Shown piece after piece: positions 54,391 to 64,000 of a DNA stretch of 64,000 bases. Origin of the DNA: Sternotherus odoratus. Its lineage: Eukaryota; Chordata; Testudines; Kinosternidae. How positions within the stretch are numbered: position 1 is the first letter of the stretch; each line of letters begins with the position of its first letter. The stretch is from the NCBI GenBank assembly GCA_032164245.1, contig JAVMKO010000006.1:35614319-35678318 (forward strand). The letters are read 5' to 3'. The position numbers and the translations under genes are program-made. The notes under the pieces are model-generated. The model was not told where the DNA came from. It worked only from the letters and a program-made list of their open reading frames with translations, and did no database searches.

Positions 54391-54780
54391 CAGTGGTTCT
54401 CAACTAGGGGTACATGTACCGCTGCAGGTACACAGATCTTCTAGGGGGTACATCAACTCATCTAGATATTTGCATAGTTTTACAAGAGGTTACATAAAAA
54501 GCACTAGAGAAGTCAGTACAAACTCAAATTTCATACAATGACATGTTTATCCTGCTCTATATATACTAACTCTACACATCACTACAATATGTATATTCCA
54601 ATTGATTTTATAATTATGGTAAAAATAAGAAAGTTAGCAATCTTTCAACAATAGTGTGCAGTGACACTTTTGTATTTTTGTCTGATTTTGTAAGCAAGTA
54701 GTTTTTTAAGTGAGGTGAAATTTGGGGTAAATCAAACTCCTGAAAGTAGGTCAGAAGTCTAGAAAAGTTGAGAGCCACTG
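54391..54780. mobile_element. hAT-type (Charlie-like ends) short DNA transposon
   Basis: The left end CAGTGGTTCTCAACTAGGGG and the right end, reverse-complemented, CAGTGGCTCTCAACTTTTCT are typical hAT termini. The octamer flanks are tgctatag and ctgtagag. They align as gctatag/gctgtag only if the right end is read two bases shorter, so the duplication is eroded. AT-rich interior, no transposase frame. Confidence 0.8.
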
Positions 54781-57700
54781 CTGTAGAGCATGTTTCAATC
54801 CAGATGAAATCTTCAGAAATTGCTAGACCCTGGTGTGGAGTATCCTGACACTGCTTTGGATTTGACATCCCAATTTGTTTACAGGAAAGTGTTGAGTCCT
54901 TGAGTTGGCACTGGGTCAATTTGTATGCATGTTTTTAGTTGTGCACACGAACCTAGAGGCTATAATAGATACATTTTAAAATTAAAATAAAGGATGTTGG
55001 TAAATGCAAAGAATAAATGAAAGCCACTTTTTGTGGGCCACACAAAAATGTATGGATCTCTCTACTGCTCGCTCTACCACAAACTATTCAAACACTATTC
55101 TAAGAGAAATTCCCAAAGTAGCTGACATTCTTGATGCTTCTGGTTTAAAACCAATGAAGTAAATAAAAGTGGATCACACTAAGCAACTGTTTAGAAACAG
55201 AAGTGCACGTTGGGTGGGGGGAGGTGAAATAAGCTCACTTATTTTTCTAAGTTTGACTATACTTTTATTGCCATATTAACAATATTTGTTAAGTCAAAGC
55301 AATAAATTCCTAAACTGAGATTGGCTAAAGAGTTGACTCCCTCTTTTTGTTTGCAAAGAAAAGAGAATGTCCAACATTCATCCAAGGCACACGTTGCAAA
55401 TGAACTGAGAAATACTTAATTGACCTGAGAAACGGGCTTCTTAAGAAAAGTACCCTGCAGGAGTGCTGTAACCTCAGCAAGCGCCATTCTGGCCAATGGG
55501 TTCCATCAGCACCACTTCACTGTCACACCCATACTGTGCCTCTGCTGCTCATCCTGTTTACAAGATGTGCAGTTTGCAGATAGAAAGGAAATACCAAGAG
55601 CCTTTTGAAATGATTCCGTTTCAGAAAGAACACTTCCAATACTATCCAAAGTATTTTTCTGTTTATTTTTAAGTGCTTCATGATTTCTGTGCTATTGAAA
55701 AGTGCTAGATTGATGTGATAGCCGAAGTTCTATAATTTATACCTACAGCAGTTGATGCATGGGGGGGATTTCCTATGTACCTCGCCTCACAGATTGCCTC
55801 AACCTTGACTTTGAGAGACCAACATCATGTGTGAGAGAGGAATTCAACCTCTAGGTCCATTTGAACCTTGGAGTCCCTGCTGAAATTGCTGAAGACCAGA
55901 CTAATCAGTGCTCACCGTGATGCTAGTTTTGGTGAAATAAACACATGTCCACTAAACATTGACATGACACCACCAGCTCATTTCAAAGATGGCTCCAGTT
56001 GACTTGGACCAGATTTAACATGGTGATTCAGGTGAACGGCTACTTGAGAGCCACTTGGATTTAACATTTCAAATTACAAATTGGGTGCCTAACAAGAGGA
56101 GGAAAATGAAGTCATGGCAAGCCATGTAAAACAAAACAACAAGGCCACTGCAAAACAAGGAGCAATGATATGGGCATGGTAAAATGGGGGTGGGTCCAGC
56201 AAACCCCTTCTCCTGGAGGCAAGAAACTAACTTGAATAGTGAAAGAGTAATCTCTCCTGCAGACTTCTTGGTTGAGTTGAACATTATTATTACTTGGGGA
56301 TCTATACAGGAGAAAGTGAATAGGCAAAGAAATACGTATGTCATGATTGCATGAGCTCATTTAGATGTCAATGAACCTCCTCATTCCATTGCAGGTCTGT
56401 TTGCTTTACATCACATAAAGCTCTTTATTTTGAATATTGCTTTTATTTCCATTTTCTACAATCTGAACAAAGATTCTCAGAGAGTACACAGCATGTTTTT
56501 AGACCAAGGGACACAGACACGAGTTTTCCTTGTTTACAACCTTACCAAACAAAAAGTCCGAACAGTCTGGAGTCCAAGCCCTGTTAATAGGGAAACTCCA
56601 TGACACATGAAACACTTGTGATATGTACATAATGCACTATACAGGTTTCTGGGGTAAAAGCATCCCAGGGCTCTCTTTGGATGGGCTGCCCATGACAGAT
56701 GAATGATCAGGTTTCTTTTAGCTTTTCTTGATTTTGGCGGCTTAGTCTCTGGTGCAGCCAAAGGTGAGAGTGGGAATTCTTAGACTTCAGCTCTGTCCAG
56801 GGGCCAGCTCAGTGCACATGGCGTCATCATGGGGTATTAACAGAAATTCCAGTACCAAGTTGTAGAATATGCCATTCCAGGCAACAAAGACAGCTGCTAG
56901 CACTAGATATCAGTGCCATTTCCAGGACCTGTGATTTCAGAGTTGGCATGGGGCACTGCCCTATCAGTGTCTGAATTTTAAATATATTTTGAAACATGCC
57001 AGGAGATGCAGTTTGGTGCATTTTAAAGCTGGTCATTGCCCTCTCATTACTAGAGAGCATGATACCAGTGGGAACAACACTCTCTCCAGCCATATCATCT
57101 CTGTCAGAAGGTGGGTGCAGCAGAATTCTTCCATAGGAAGATACCTGCCACTTGCCCCTTCCATTTCCATATCAAACCAGGGGCCAGCAGTGGAGCATTT
57201 CTGCAGTGAGGCATCTTTCCTTAGGTTACACCAGGGGAAGTGGAATCAATTCCTGATTATAGGCAATAAAATGCAAGGAAGTTCATCAGATGTCCTGCCA
57301 AGGAAATAGCAAGCCCACCAATTCCCTACTTGGCTTTAGTCTAGGGAAGAATCCTCACAAAACTATACAACTGAGCTAAAGAGCTCAGATAGAGCTCCTG
57401 TAGTTAACTCAACACGGATAAGATTCTGCATAGAATCAGGTGGCATCCTAATGGTGGCGGAATCTTTAACCAGGAGATAGTTGAATGCCTTGAAATTGCA
57501 CACCACCACCACATGGTCACACTGTCTCCAGTCCTGTGAGGTTACATACGATTGGGGTAAAAGATGTACGTTGATTTGCATAAGAAAAATGCTTGCCTTT
57601 TTCCTGGTCTCCCAACTGCCGATTCCATGCTTGCAGCCCTTTGGCAACACAATATCATCTTCACCCATTTCACAGATCTTCTGGGATTTTTGCCCAGATT

Positions 57701-57784
57701 AAACTACTGGGAACTGTAATGCTACCCACCTTTCATTGGATCTCTCTTCTCACACAACAATAGAGAGGAAAGATAGGAAGACAA
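54781..57784. other. Intergenic stretch without recognised gene
   Basis: AT-rich; frames up to 106 aa (56989-57309) show no domain. No element ends recognised. Confidence 0.4.
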
Positions 57785-58245
57785 AAGCCAAACTACTTCA
57801 TACATTTCAGAGCCAAAAAACTATTTGACCATCTAATCCGACCTCCACTATAAAGCAGACCATAGAATTTCACCCATTTACTCCTGTGTTGAACCCAGTA
57901 ACATAGGTTTGACTAAAGCATACCTTCCAGAAAGACATCCAGTTTAGATATGAAGGCATCAAGAGACTGAGAATCCACCACTTCCTGGATAGGTTGTTCC
58001 ATTGGTTAATCACCATCACTGATAAAAATTTGTGCCTAGTTTATAATTGGACTTTGTCTGACTTGAGCTTCCAGCCATTGGTTCTCGTAATGCCTTTCTC
58101 TGCTAGATCAGAGAGAGACTGTTTGTACCCAGCCTTTTCTCCCCATGAAAGAATTTCTATACTGTAATGAAGTCATCTCTCAACCTCAATGCTAAGCTAA
58201 ACAGATGGAGCTCCAAGTCTCTCACTAGAAGGCCCTTTTTATGTT
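57785..58245 (-). mobile_element. CR1 LINE 3' UTR fragment, antisense
   Basis: Read on the - strand this is a CR1 3' region: 'gagagacttggagctccatc', 'gaaccaatggctggaagctc', 'aaccaatggaacaacctatc', 'gatgccttcatatctaaact' and 'gaaattctatggtctgcttt'. It ends near the 'ggtcggattagatggtcaaa' segment. It is diverged, 5'-truncated and has no open frame. Confidence 0.8.
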
Positions 58246-58509
58246 TTGTTTGCTTTTTACATAAATGTTCTGTGATATAAAGGCAACATACCTCCCCAGC
58301 CAAACAGTTAAGCTGGGGCAAAAAAGGGGACAAAATTAAAGACACGAGAACAAGAGATACTGGGGGCAAGTGGTATTCACGCTGCACATTTGGGAGTCCC
58401 CCTGTAACATGCTTTGTCTATACCTCAGTAATGAATGCCAGGCCCTTTCCAGTTCATATAATTGCTTTATAGTTTTGAAGCACCTCCCCCCTCCCCTTTT
58501 TTTTAAATG

Positions 58510-58838
58510 CAATAGAACCTCAGAGTTACAAACACCTCGGGAATGGAGGCTGTTATAACTCTGAAATGGTCACAAATGAACAAAATGTTATGGTGGTTCT
58601 TTCAAAAGTTTACAAATGAACATTGACATAATACAGCGTTGGAACTTTACTATGCAGGAGAAAAATGCTGTCTTCCATTAATTTTTTTAGCGGTTTACAT
58701 TTAACACAGCACTACACTGTATCTGTGGTTTTGGTTTTTTTGGTCTCTGCTGCTGCCTGATTGGATACTTTTGGTTCCAAATGAGGTGTGTGGTTGACCA
58801 ATCATAGCTCTGGTGTTAGTAACTCTCAGGTTATACTG
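58510..58838. mobile_element. pogo/Tigger-like MITE, inverted relative of 38987-39286
   Basis: The right end, reverse-complemented, starts CAGTATAACCTGAGAGTTAC with TA outside (58839-58840). The left end starts CAATAGAACCTCAGAGTTAC with the outer TA mutated to TG. Internal blocks ('gtggttgaccaatc', 'gctgctgcctgattgg') match the copy at 38987-39286 in opposite orientation. Confidence 0.8.
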
Positions 58839-58849
58839 TACCTACTTCT

Positions 58850-58885
58850 TCTTGGGGGGGGGGGGGCAAGAAGGGGGAGGGGGGG
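58850..58885. repeat. Poly-G tract
   Basis: A run of about twelve G's (58855-58866) is followed by further G4-G6 runs, a potential quadruplex. It lies just outside the pogo-like MITE. Confidence 0.8.
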
Positions 58886-59149
58886 AAACCAAGGGACAAA
58901 AGGTTAAACTAGTGGCACCAACCCAATCTCTAGCAGCCCTTGTGGCAATTTCCTTTTTCATCACATACCCAATGTGTACAAGGGTCAGTGATGTTCATGA
59001 TGGCATGACCCCGTGACTGGGAGCACAGCAAACAACTGCCTCGGTGTCGTCTTTGTTTGAAGCACTGTTAATGTGCCTCTCTGCACATACTACAATAATT
59101 CAATTGTAATAATCAGTGACACCAACCACAATGCCTTTCGTTTCTTTTT

Positions 59150-59310
59150 CCCACATCTGTCTTCATACCTTCTTCACCCTTTATTAAACTGAAACACTCC
59201 ACGGCAGAAGCTGTTCTTCTAACCTGTATTTGGTACAGCACCTAGCAAAACTGGGCCTTGATCCTTCCTGAGGCCTCCGGGAACTACAGTAAAACACATA
59301 TAATAAAACA
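59150..59310 (+). repeat. L2/L3-type LINE 3' tail fragment
   Basis: 'ctgtatttggtacagcacct', 'agcaaaactgggccttgatc' and 'gaggcctccgggaactacag' follow the order of the L3-type 3' tail ('gtacagcgcctagcacaatggggtcc...gcctctaggtgctac'). Confidence 0.6.
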
Positions 59311-59337
59311 GAATTACTGAATTAGTAGATGAAGGGA

Positions 59338-60300
59338 TGTGATGGGGTTTACAAATCCTGCACTGGAAAAGAATGGGTTAAAGAGCTACTTTGGGCATGC
59401 ACTAGAGGAGGAGTTTAAAGGGGGAGCAGAGCAACTCAATAGCAGTCAGTCTGTGGCGGTGAGCAGGCCTGCACTCAACTCTTCAGAGGGAGTACTATGG
59501 AAGGGCTAGCTGCCTGAGGCCCTTGACTATTAAGAACCTACCTGACCTGCTGAGGGAAAAGGGACTTTGGATACCTGCAAGGTCTGGGATTTGTTTTTTG
59601 ATTTATTTTGCTTACATGTCTATGCTTTGCCCTTCTGAGGAGACTGGTGGGAAGCAATGCAGGGGAGAAGCAGAACAGCCCATTAGGGTGCAGGACCTTG
59701 CTGCCCACCACATGATCCTAGATTAGGACCTGGTGGAGAGAGTAGGCCTGGGTTCCCCTACCAACCCCTGAGAGGGCTAAAGGCAAAAGGCCTACACTGG
59801 ATACAGAGGAAACAAAGAGTCCTGTGGCACCTTAAAGACTAACTATAAAGTATTGAAGTATAAGCTTTTGTGGGCTAATACCCACTTCATTAGATGCAAC
59901 CTTGCATCCGACTAAGTGGGTATTAGCCCATGAAAGCTTATGCTTCAATACTTTAGTCAGTCTTTAAGGTGCCACAGGACTCTTGTTACCTCTGCTATTC
60001 CAGACTAACACAGCTACCTCTCTGATACTGGATACAGAGGAATTTGAACTAGGAAGATTCTGTAACCCAGAGGGTCATGACTCTGGGACCTTGGCCCAAC
60101 ATGGCCTGGAACCTCTTTGCCTAACACTAAGGCTATCCTGTGTTGGACTCGGTGTACTCTAAAAAGGGTGGACACAATTCATGACTTGGCCAGAGGGCTA
60201 AGTCATTGAAAGGGCAGACTACCGCTGTGCTGGAACAACTGCCAACAGGAGTTGGGGTCTTGATCTAGGAATGGGGCACTTAAGGCCTACTGTAATAAAA
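59338..60300 (+). repeat. LTR-like repeat interrupted by a foldback insertion
   Basis: It begins TGTGATGGGGTTTAC, sharing its first ten bases with the LTR-like repeat at 46727. It has no coding capacity and is split at 59812 by a palindromic insertion. The distal end is not defined and no target duplication is seen, so class and extent are tentative. Confidence 0.35.
59812..60026. mobile_element. Palindromic (foldback) repeat with 16-bp flanking duplication
   Basis: Two arms of about 80 bases face each other almost without spacer: 'agtcctgtggcaccttaaag' to 'cacttcattagatgcaa', then 'cttgcatccgactaagtggg' back to 'tctttaaggtgccacaggac'. The right arm extends further ('attccagactaacacagcta'). 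ACTGGATACAGAGGAA occurs at 59796-59811 and again at 60027-60042, consistent with a target duplication. That 16-mer also resembles the inner end of the repeat itself (CTGGAATAGCAGAGG). The family recurs as single arms at 25865 and 43820. Confidence 0.75.
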
Positions 60301-62222
60301 ATAATTAATAAATGACAACATGGTGAGATGGGGCAAGAAGTTCAGTAGAGAGCCACATGGATTGAGTGTAAGGTCCAGTCTTATTTAACTTCTTCATTAA
60401 CACTCTGGAAATGGGAGGAGACAGCACATGACATTAAATCTAACTGGAAAATTGTGAATAGCTGCAGGACAAAGAATTATAAACAAGAGGAGGTTGAGAA
60501 CATAGGAGTAAAATTAAATTCAGCCTGGAAAATAGTTGCATCTAGGGAAAATCAAAAGACAACTTATCTATAGCACTTTTCATACACAGATCTCAAATAA
60601 CTAAGCAAAGGTGAGTCAGCATTGCTATTCCTAGTTTACCACACAATCACTTCCACAGCTCATTCAGTCCTTGGTCTCCCCTGATGCTACCAACACAAGT
60701 ATTAAGCAGTTCCAATGGCAACAGTATTTTTTTGTTTCCATATTCAGTATTTCTCTTTAAATGATAAGCTAGCCTAGGTAGGGGCTATCTGTATTTCCTG
60801 TCTTAGACAAAGCCAAGCACAATGTTGGTGATTAATAATAATTGTGTAGTATACATCTGTCCACTAAGAAGATAACATTGTGAGCAATCTTAAAATCTTT
60901 TTTAGTCACTTCTGGGTGAATTCAAAATCGGTGACATAACAGATAAAGGTTTCATATGCTCCAATGCTGAGCCTTTGACTTAGGTGGTACATTTACCAAT
61001 AAGTACCTGAACTAAAACATTTCTGGATTTCTTTCCTAATATTGTTGTGAAGATACAGCTGTCTCAGAAGGTTAATGTGTTGCACTTGCAGACCATTCAC
61101 TAGCCATCTTGGTGCTGTCAGCATGTTGGACTGAGGTCAAAGGCAGGAAATGTAACTGCATAATTTCTGCAAGGGTTCCAAGTCAGCCTCTCTATTATCT
61201 TTCCTGTCTATATGACACTACGATGCTTTCTGTTCTGTCCTACAGAAAGTATCACCTACATTCCCCTTTGACCTGTACTAACCATTGTCACTAGCTTTTT
61301 CACATTCTTCTGGCTGTTCTTAACTTAGCTTTTGGTTTCCATGTAATATCTGATTCCCTTTTCCCATGTTTCACTCTCATTTTAAGCTTCTGTTCCATCT
61401 CCCTGAAAAAAAAATCTCTGTAATTCTGCTCTGTGCATCACAGATGACAGTACACTGCATCACAGATGACAGGACAGGACCACTGCAGGGTGGGGCTTGT
61501 GGCCATAGATTCTCCAGGCAGCAACCAAAATTCTCTCCTCCTCACAGTTCCTAAACATTCAGAACATCTCTCCTCCAAAAAAGGTTTTCACAGTGATAAA
61601 TGGCACAGTAGTTGAACTGCTCAGATACAATGGTGATGGGGGGCATCAAATACCTATATCAGTAAGACACTAGTTGCAAGATGACACCTCTTCCACAGAA
61701 GACTTCAAGTGATCTTGCCCCTTTTTAAATAAGAGGCTTCCTTGTTCTCCCACAATTACCAAGCTGTGAGACCAGTCAGTGCTGGTTTTGTTCCAGGATC
61801 TTTAGCTTTGAAGATGTTTTAGCCATATGCTCCCCCCCAAGTGTGGAGTTCTCTTCCACCTCACATCCATCATTCCAACCTTATCATTATGATTAAATGA
61901 AGCTTTCTTTCCAAATGGACAAAAAATGCACAAAAGAGAAAAAAAACTAAGTGTTGAAAGAGCAAGGAAAGAGATCTGAATCCGGAGACTGAAGCTTAAA
62001 GCCACATGGGGAGGTTGGTGTGAGACCATGAAACAGGTCCAAGAGGATCCTCAAACAGATTTCATTATAATGCCATCTCCCTCACATTCTACCTTAGTTC
62101 AGTAAAGCTCTGTTTCTACAGCTCAAATTGCTCTTTCAGCCTTCTGAACATTTGTGCCATACTCCGCTTTTGGATCTCCCACCTTCCCAGGTGCCTCCAG
62201 TCTCTTTTTTTTTTTTTTAAAA
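60301..62222. other. Intergenic stretch; small L3-like tail near 60785
   Basis: A short 'gacaaagccaagcacaatgt' segment at about 60807-60826 looks like a further L2/L3 tail. Otherwise there are only short frames and no definable elements. A T-run ends at 62218. Confidence 0.4.
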
Positions 62223-62491
62223 GGCTATGTCTATACTATGGACCTTATAGCAGCACAGCTGTACCACTGCAGCTGCACTGCTGTACGGGCTGCAGTGTAG
62301 CTTTTCTATGCTGACGCGAGAGCTCTCCCACTGGCTTGATTAAACCACCTCCAATGAGTGGAGGTAACTATGCTGGCAGGAGAGCATTTCCTGCTGACAT
62401 AGTGCTGTGCACACCAGTGCTTTTGTCAGTGAAATTTGTGTAGGTCAGGAGTGTCCCCCTGACCAACAAAAGTGTTAGTGTAGACAAAGCC
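62223..62491. mobile_element. Harbinger-like MITE (first of three)
   Basis: Inverted ends are GGCTATGTCTATACTATGG and, from the right, GGCTTTGTCTACACTAACA. TAA follows the right end and AAA precedes the left. No coding frame. The ends share the ATGTCTACACTA core of the autonomous Harbinger element's right terminus. Confidence 0.75.
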
Positions 62492-62593
62492 TAAGTGTAA
62501 CACTGGGCTGTCGATTCACCCTGAGCCAGGACTGTGTTCCTGCTCCCTTCAGAGTCACACAGATTATGATCTTTCAAGTTCCTGCTTCAATAA

Positions 62594-62847
62594 GGTCTGG
62601 TCTACAACTGAAAGGTTTATCAGTATAACTGTATCAATTAGTGGCATAAATTTTTACTAAAATAGCTATATTGGTACAATCCCCAGTGTGGCTGCAGTTC
62701 ATATACAAGTGATTTATACCAGTAGTTATTCCCCTTCCTGTATAGCGGTAGCTATACAGGTAAAAGCACCTTTATACCAATAAAATTACATCCACACTGG
62801 GAGTTGTACCACTTTAACAATCCCAACAGAGTTAAAGTGGTACAGCT
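62594..62847. mobile_element. Harbinger-like MITE (second of three)
   Basis: It starts GGTCTGGTCTACAACTGAAA after TAA (62591-62593). The interior contains an inverted pair, 'gtataccaatataaaatt'-like segments and 'ccacactgggagttgtacca' against 'tggtacaatccccagtgtgg'. The right edge abuts the next element at a shared TAA (62847-62849). The exact right end is uncertain. Confidence 0.6.
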
Positions 62848-62849
62848 AA

Positions 62850-63121
62850 AGCCATGTCTACACTATAGTCCCATAGCTGTCAGCATAACCCAATATATGT
62901 AGATTCAGCCTTCAGTGATGGAAGAGGTTTTTCTATTGCTCTAGGAACATCACCTCCCCATTACGATGGTAGCTAGGTCGATAGAAGAATTGTTTTGTTG
63001 ACCTAACTGTGTCTACATCAGGGGATAGGTCAGCAAAGCTACGATGCTCAGGGGGTGTGGATTTTTCACATCCTTAAGCATCACAGCTATGGCAATTTAA
63101 AGAGCAAGTGTTGATCAGGCC
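62850..63121. mobile_element. Harbinger-like MITE (third of three)
   Basis: The left end AGCCATGTCTACACTATAG follows TAA. The right end, reverse-complemented, GGCCTGATCAACACTTGC is preceded outward by TTA (63122-63124). An inner 'aggtcgatag' / 'gacctaactg' pair recalls TCGAC-rich subterminal sequence of the autonomous element. Confidence 0.65.
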
Positions 63122-63124
63122 TTA

Positions 63125-64000
63125 GCCTCATGCTGGAACTCAGCACCAGCTCCCTGAGGTGGGTGTCAGCTCCAGCTGCCCTGGAAGCAGGATCATTGCA
63201 TAAAGTTTCCTTGTTTTATTATTTCACTGGCACTTGCTTCTAAAACACCTTTGTCCCCTTACTCCCTTTGCTGCCACAGGTAGCATTCCTCAGAGAGGGG
63301 CAAGGAGCCTGGACATACAATAAACTACATGACTGAGGTGAAGGGGAAGAAAGAACACCTGCCCTAGAGAAAGAGAAACAAAACAAATCAGCTGGATCAA
63401 AGCAATACTAAGAATTTTTATTTAAAACCTGAAGCAAGCTACTGATCTCTGAAAGGGACTTCACAAAAACAAATCACATAACACTCCAATTTCTGAAGTC
63501 ACAGCACAGGATGTAACATTTGTCCCAAACTAATCTTGTGGAATCCCCTACAAATCAGCAACCTTGCCCAGAGCCTGGCTGCTCCATAACTGGATTCTGG
63601 ACTACAAGTGAGGAAGGGAAAGCGGTTACAGGAACTTGTATGACTGAGATCTCCAGCCCTTTTGGAAACATCCCACTGCAGGAGATGCTACCTACAAAGG
63701 AGGTGTCTGCTAGAGTTATTATTTTAATAGTACCATAAGTATGCTCAATCCTTTGGAGGAAAAAGGAAATGGGTCGGTACCCTGACCTGAAGAGCTTACA
63801 ATCTAAGAGCTTGATCCCATAGTCCTTGCTTGGATCAACAGCTCTATTGACATCAATAGGAAAATCTGAGGATAAATAGTTTCCAACCAGCCGTCTGAGA
63901 ACATGGAGTTGCAGCCTGGACCCCTCAATTGTGAGACTAGGTTGTGATTCCATATAACAATCTTACTAATGGTGAATGGTGCTAGCATCCAGGAGGGAGC
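63125..64000. other. Stretch without recognised gene
   Basis: The 132-aa antisense frame 63555-63953 has no recognised domain and no splice-site framing. Its surroundings ('cagatttt...caatagagctgttgatcc' read antisense) look like an old non-coding repeat. Not supported as a host exon. Confidence 0.4.

Noticed and set aside
63555..63953. 132-aa antisense frame as a possible host exon
   Set aside because: No recognised domain, no flanking splice pattern, and the surrounding DNA resembles an old non-coding repeat.

Overview
The window looks like intergenic or intronic DNA from a reptile genome, most likely a turtle. The basis is CR1 retroposon 3' ends with the ATTCTATGA-type tail, MIR/CORE-SINE and L2/L3-type fragments, many hAT, pogo/Tigger-like and Harbinger elements, and the absence of any recognisable host exon. 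Species assignment is inference; no search could be run. No host protein-coding gene, tRNA, rRNA or CRISPR array is supported. Every long, convincing open reading frame belongs to a mobile element.

Two large elements dominate. (1) Positions 13395-17695 hold a nearly complete Harbinger DNA transposon. It has TTA target duplications, related 20-bp terminal repeats, a Myb/SANT-type gene in two exons on the + strand (apparently broken by a slip in an A run), and an intact 438-aa DDE transposase on the - strand. A third antisense reading frame of 96 aa lies inside the Myb-gene intron. (2) About 28050-36925 (- strand) is a GC-rich Tx1-like non-LTR retrotransposon. Its ORF1 (963 aa, zinc knuckle) and ORF2 (1306 aa, endonuclease plus reverse transcriptase) are both open and overlap as ATGA. 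Its 5' leader carries nine tandem ~73-bp monomers. This element appears young and possibly competent.

The rest is AT-richer sequence peppered with older repeats. These include hAT-type short elements (3860, 7285, 27225, 54391), pogo-like elements (25925, 38987, 52662, 58510) and Harbinger-like MITEs (5062, 18357, and three adjacent at 62223-63121). CR1 fragments sit at 8560, 20835, 41635 and, on the - strand, 57785. There is a precisely delimited solo LTR inside one CR1 (8975-9355), and several less certain LTR-like repeats (36926, 46220, 59338). A GC-rich minisatellite lies in a pogo-like element at about 52826-53342. A foldback repeat with a 16-bp flanking duplication sits at 59812-60026.

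A few non-repetitive stretches rich in TAAT motifs and retaining CpGs (12800-13170, 42900-43090, 49380-49600, 53800-54060) are candidate conserved regulatory elements. If they are real, the window would lie in the regulatory desert of a developmental gene outside it.
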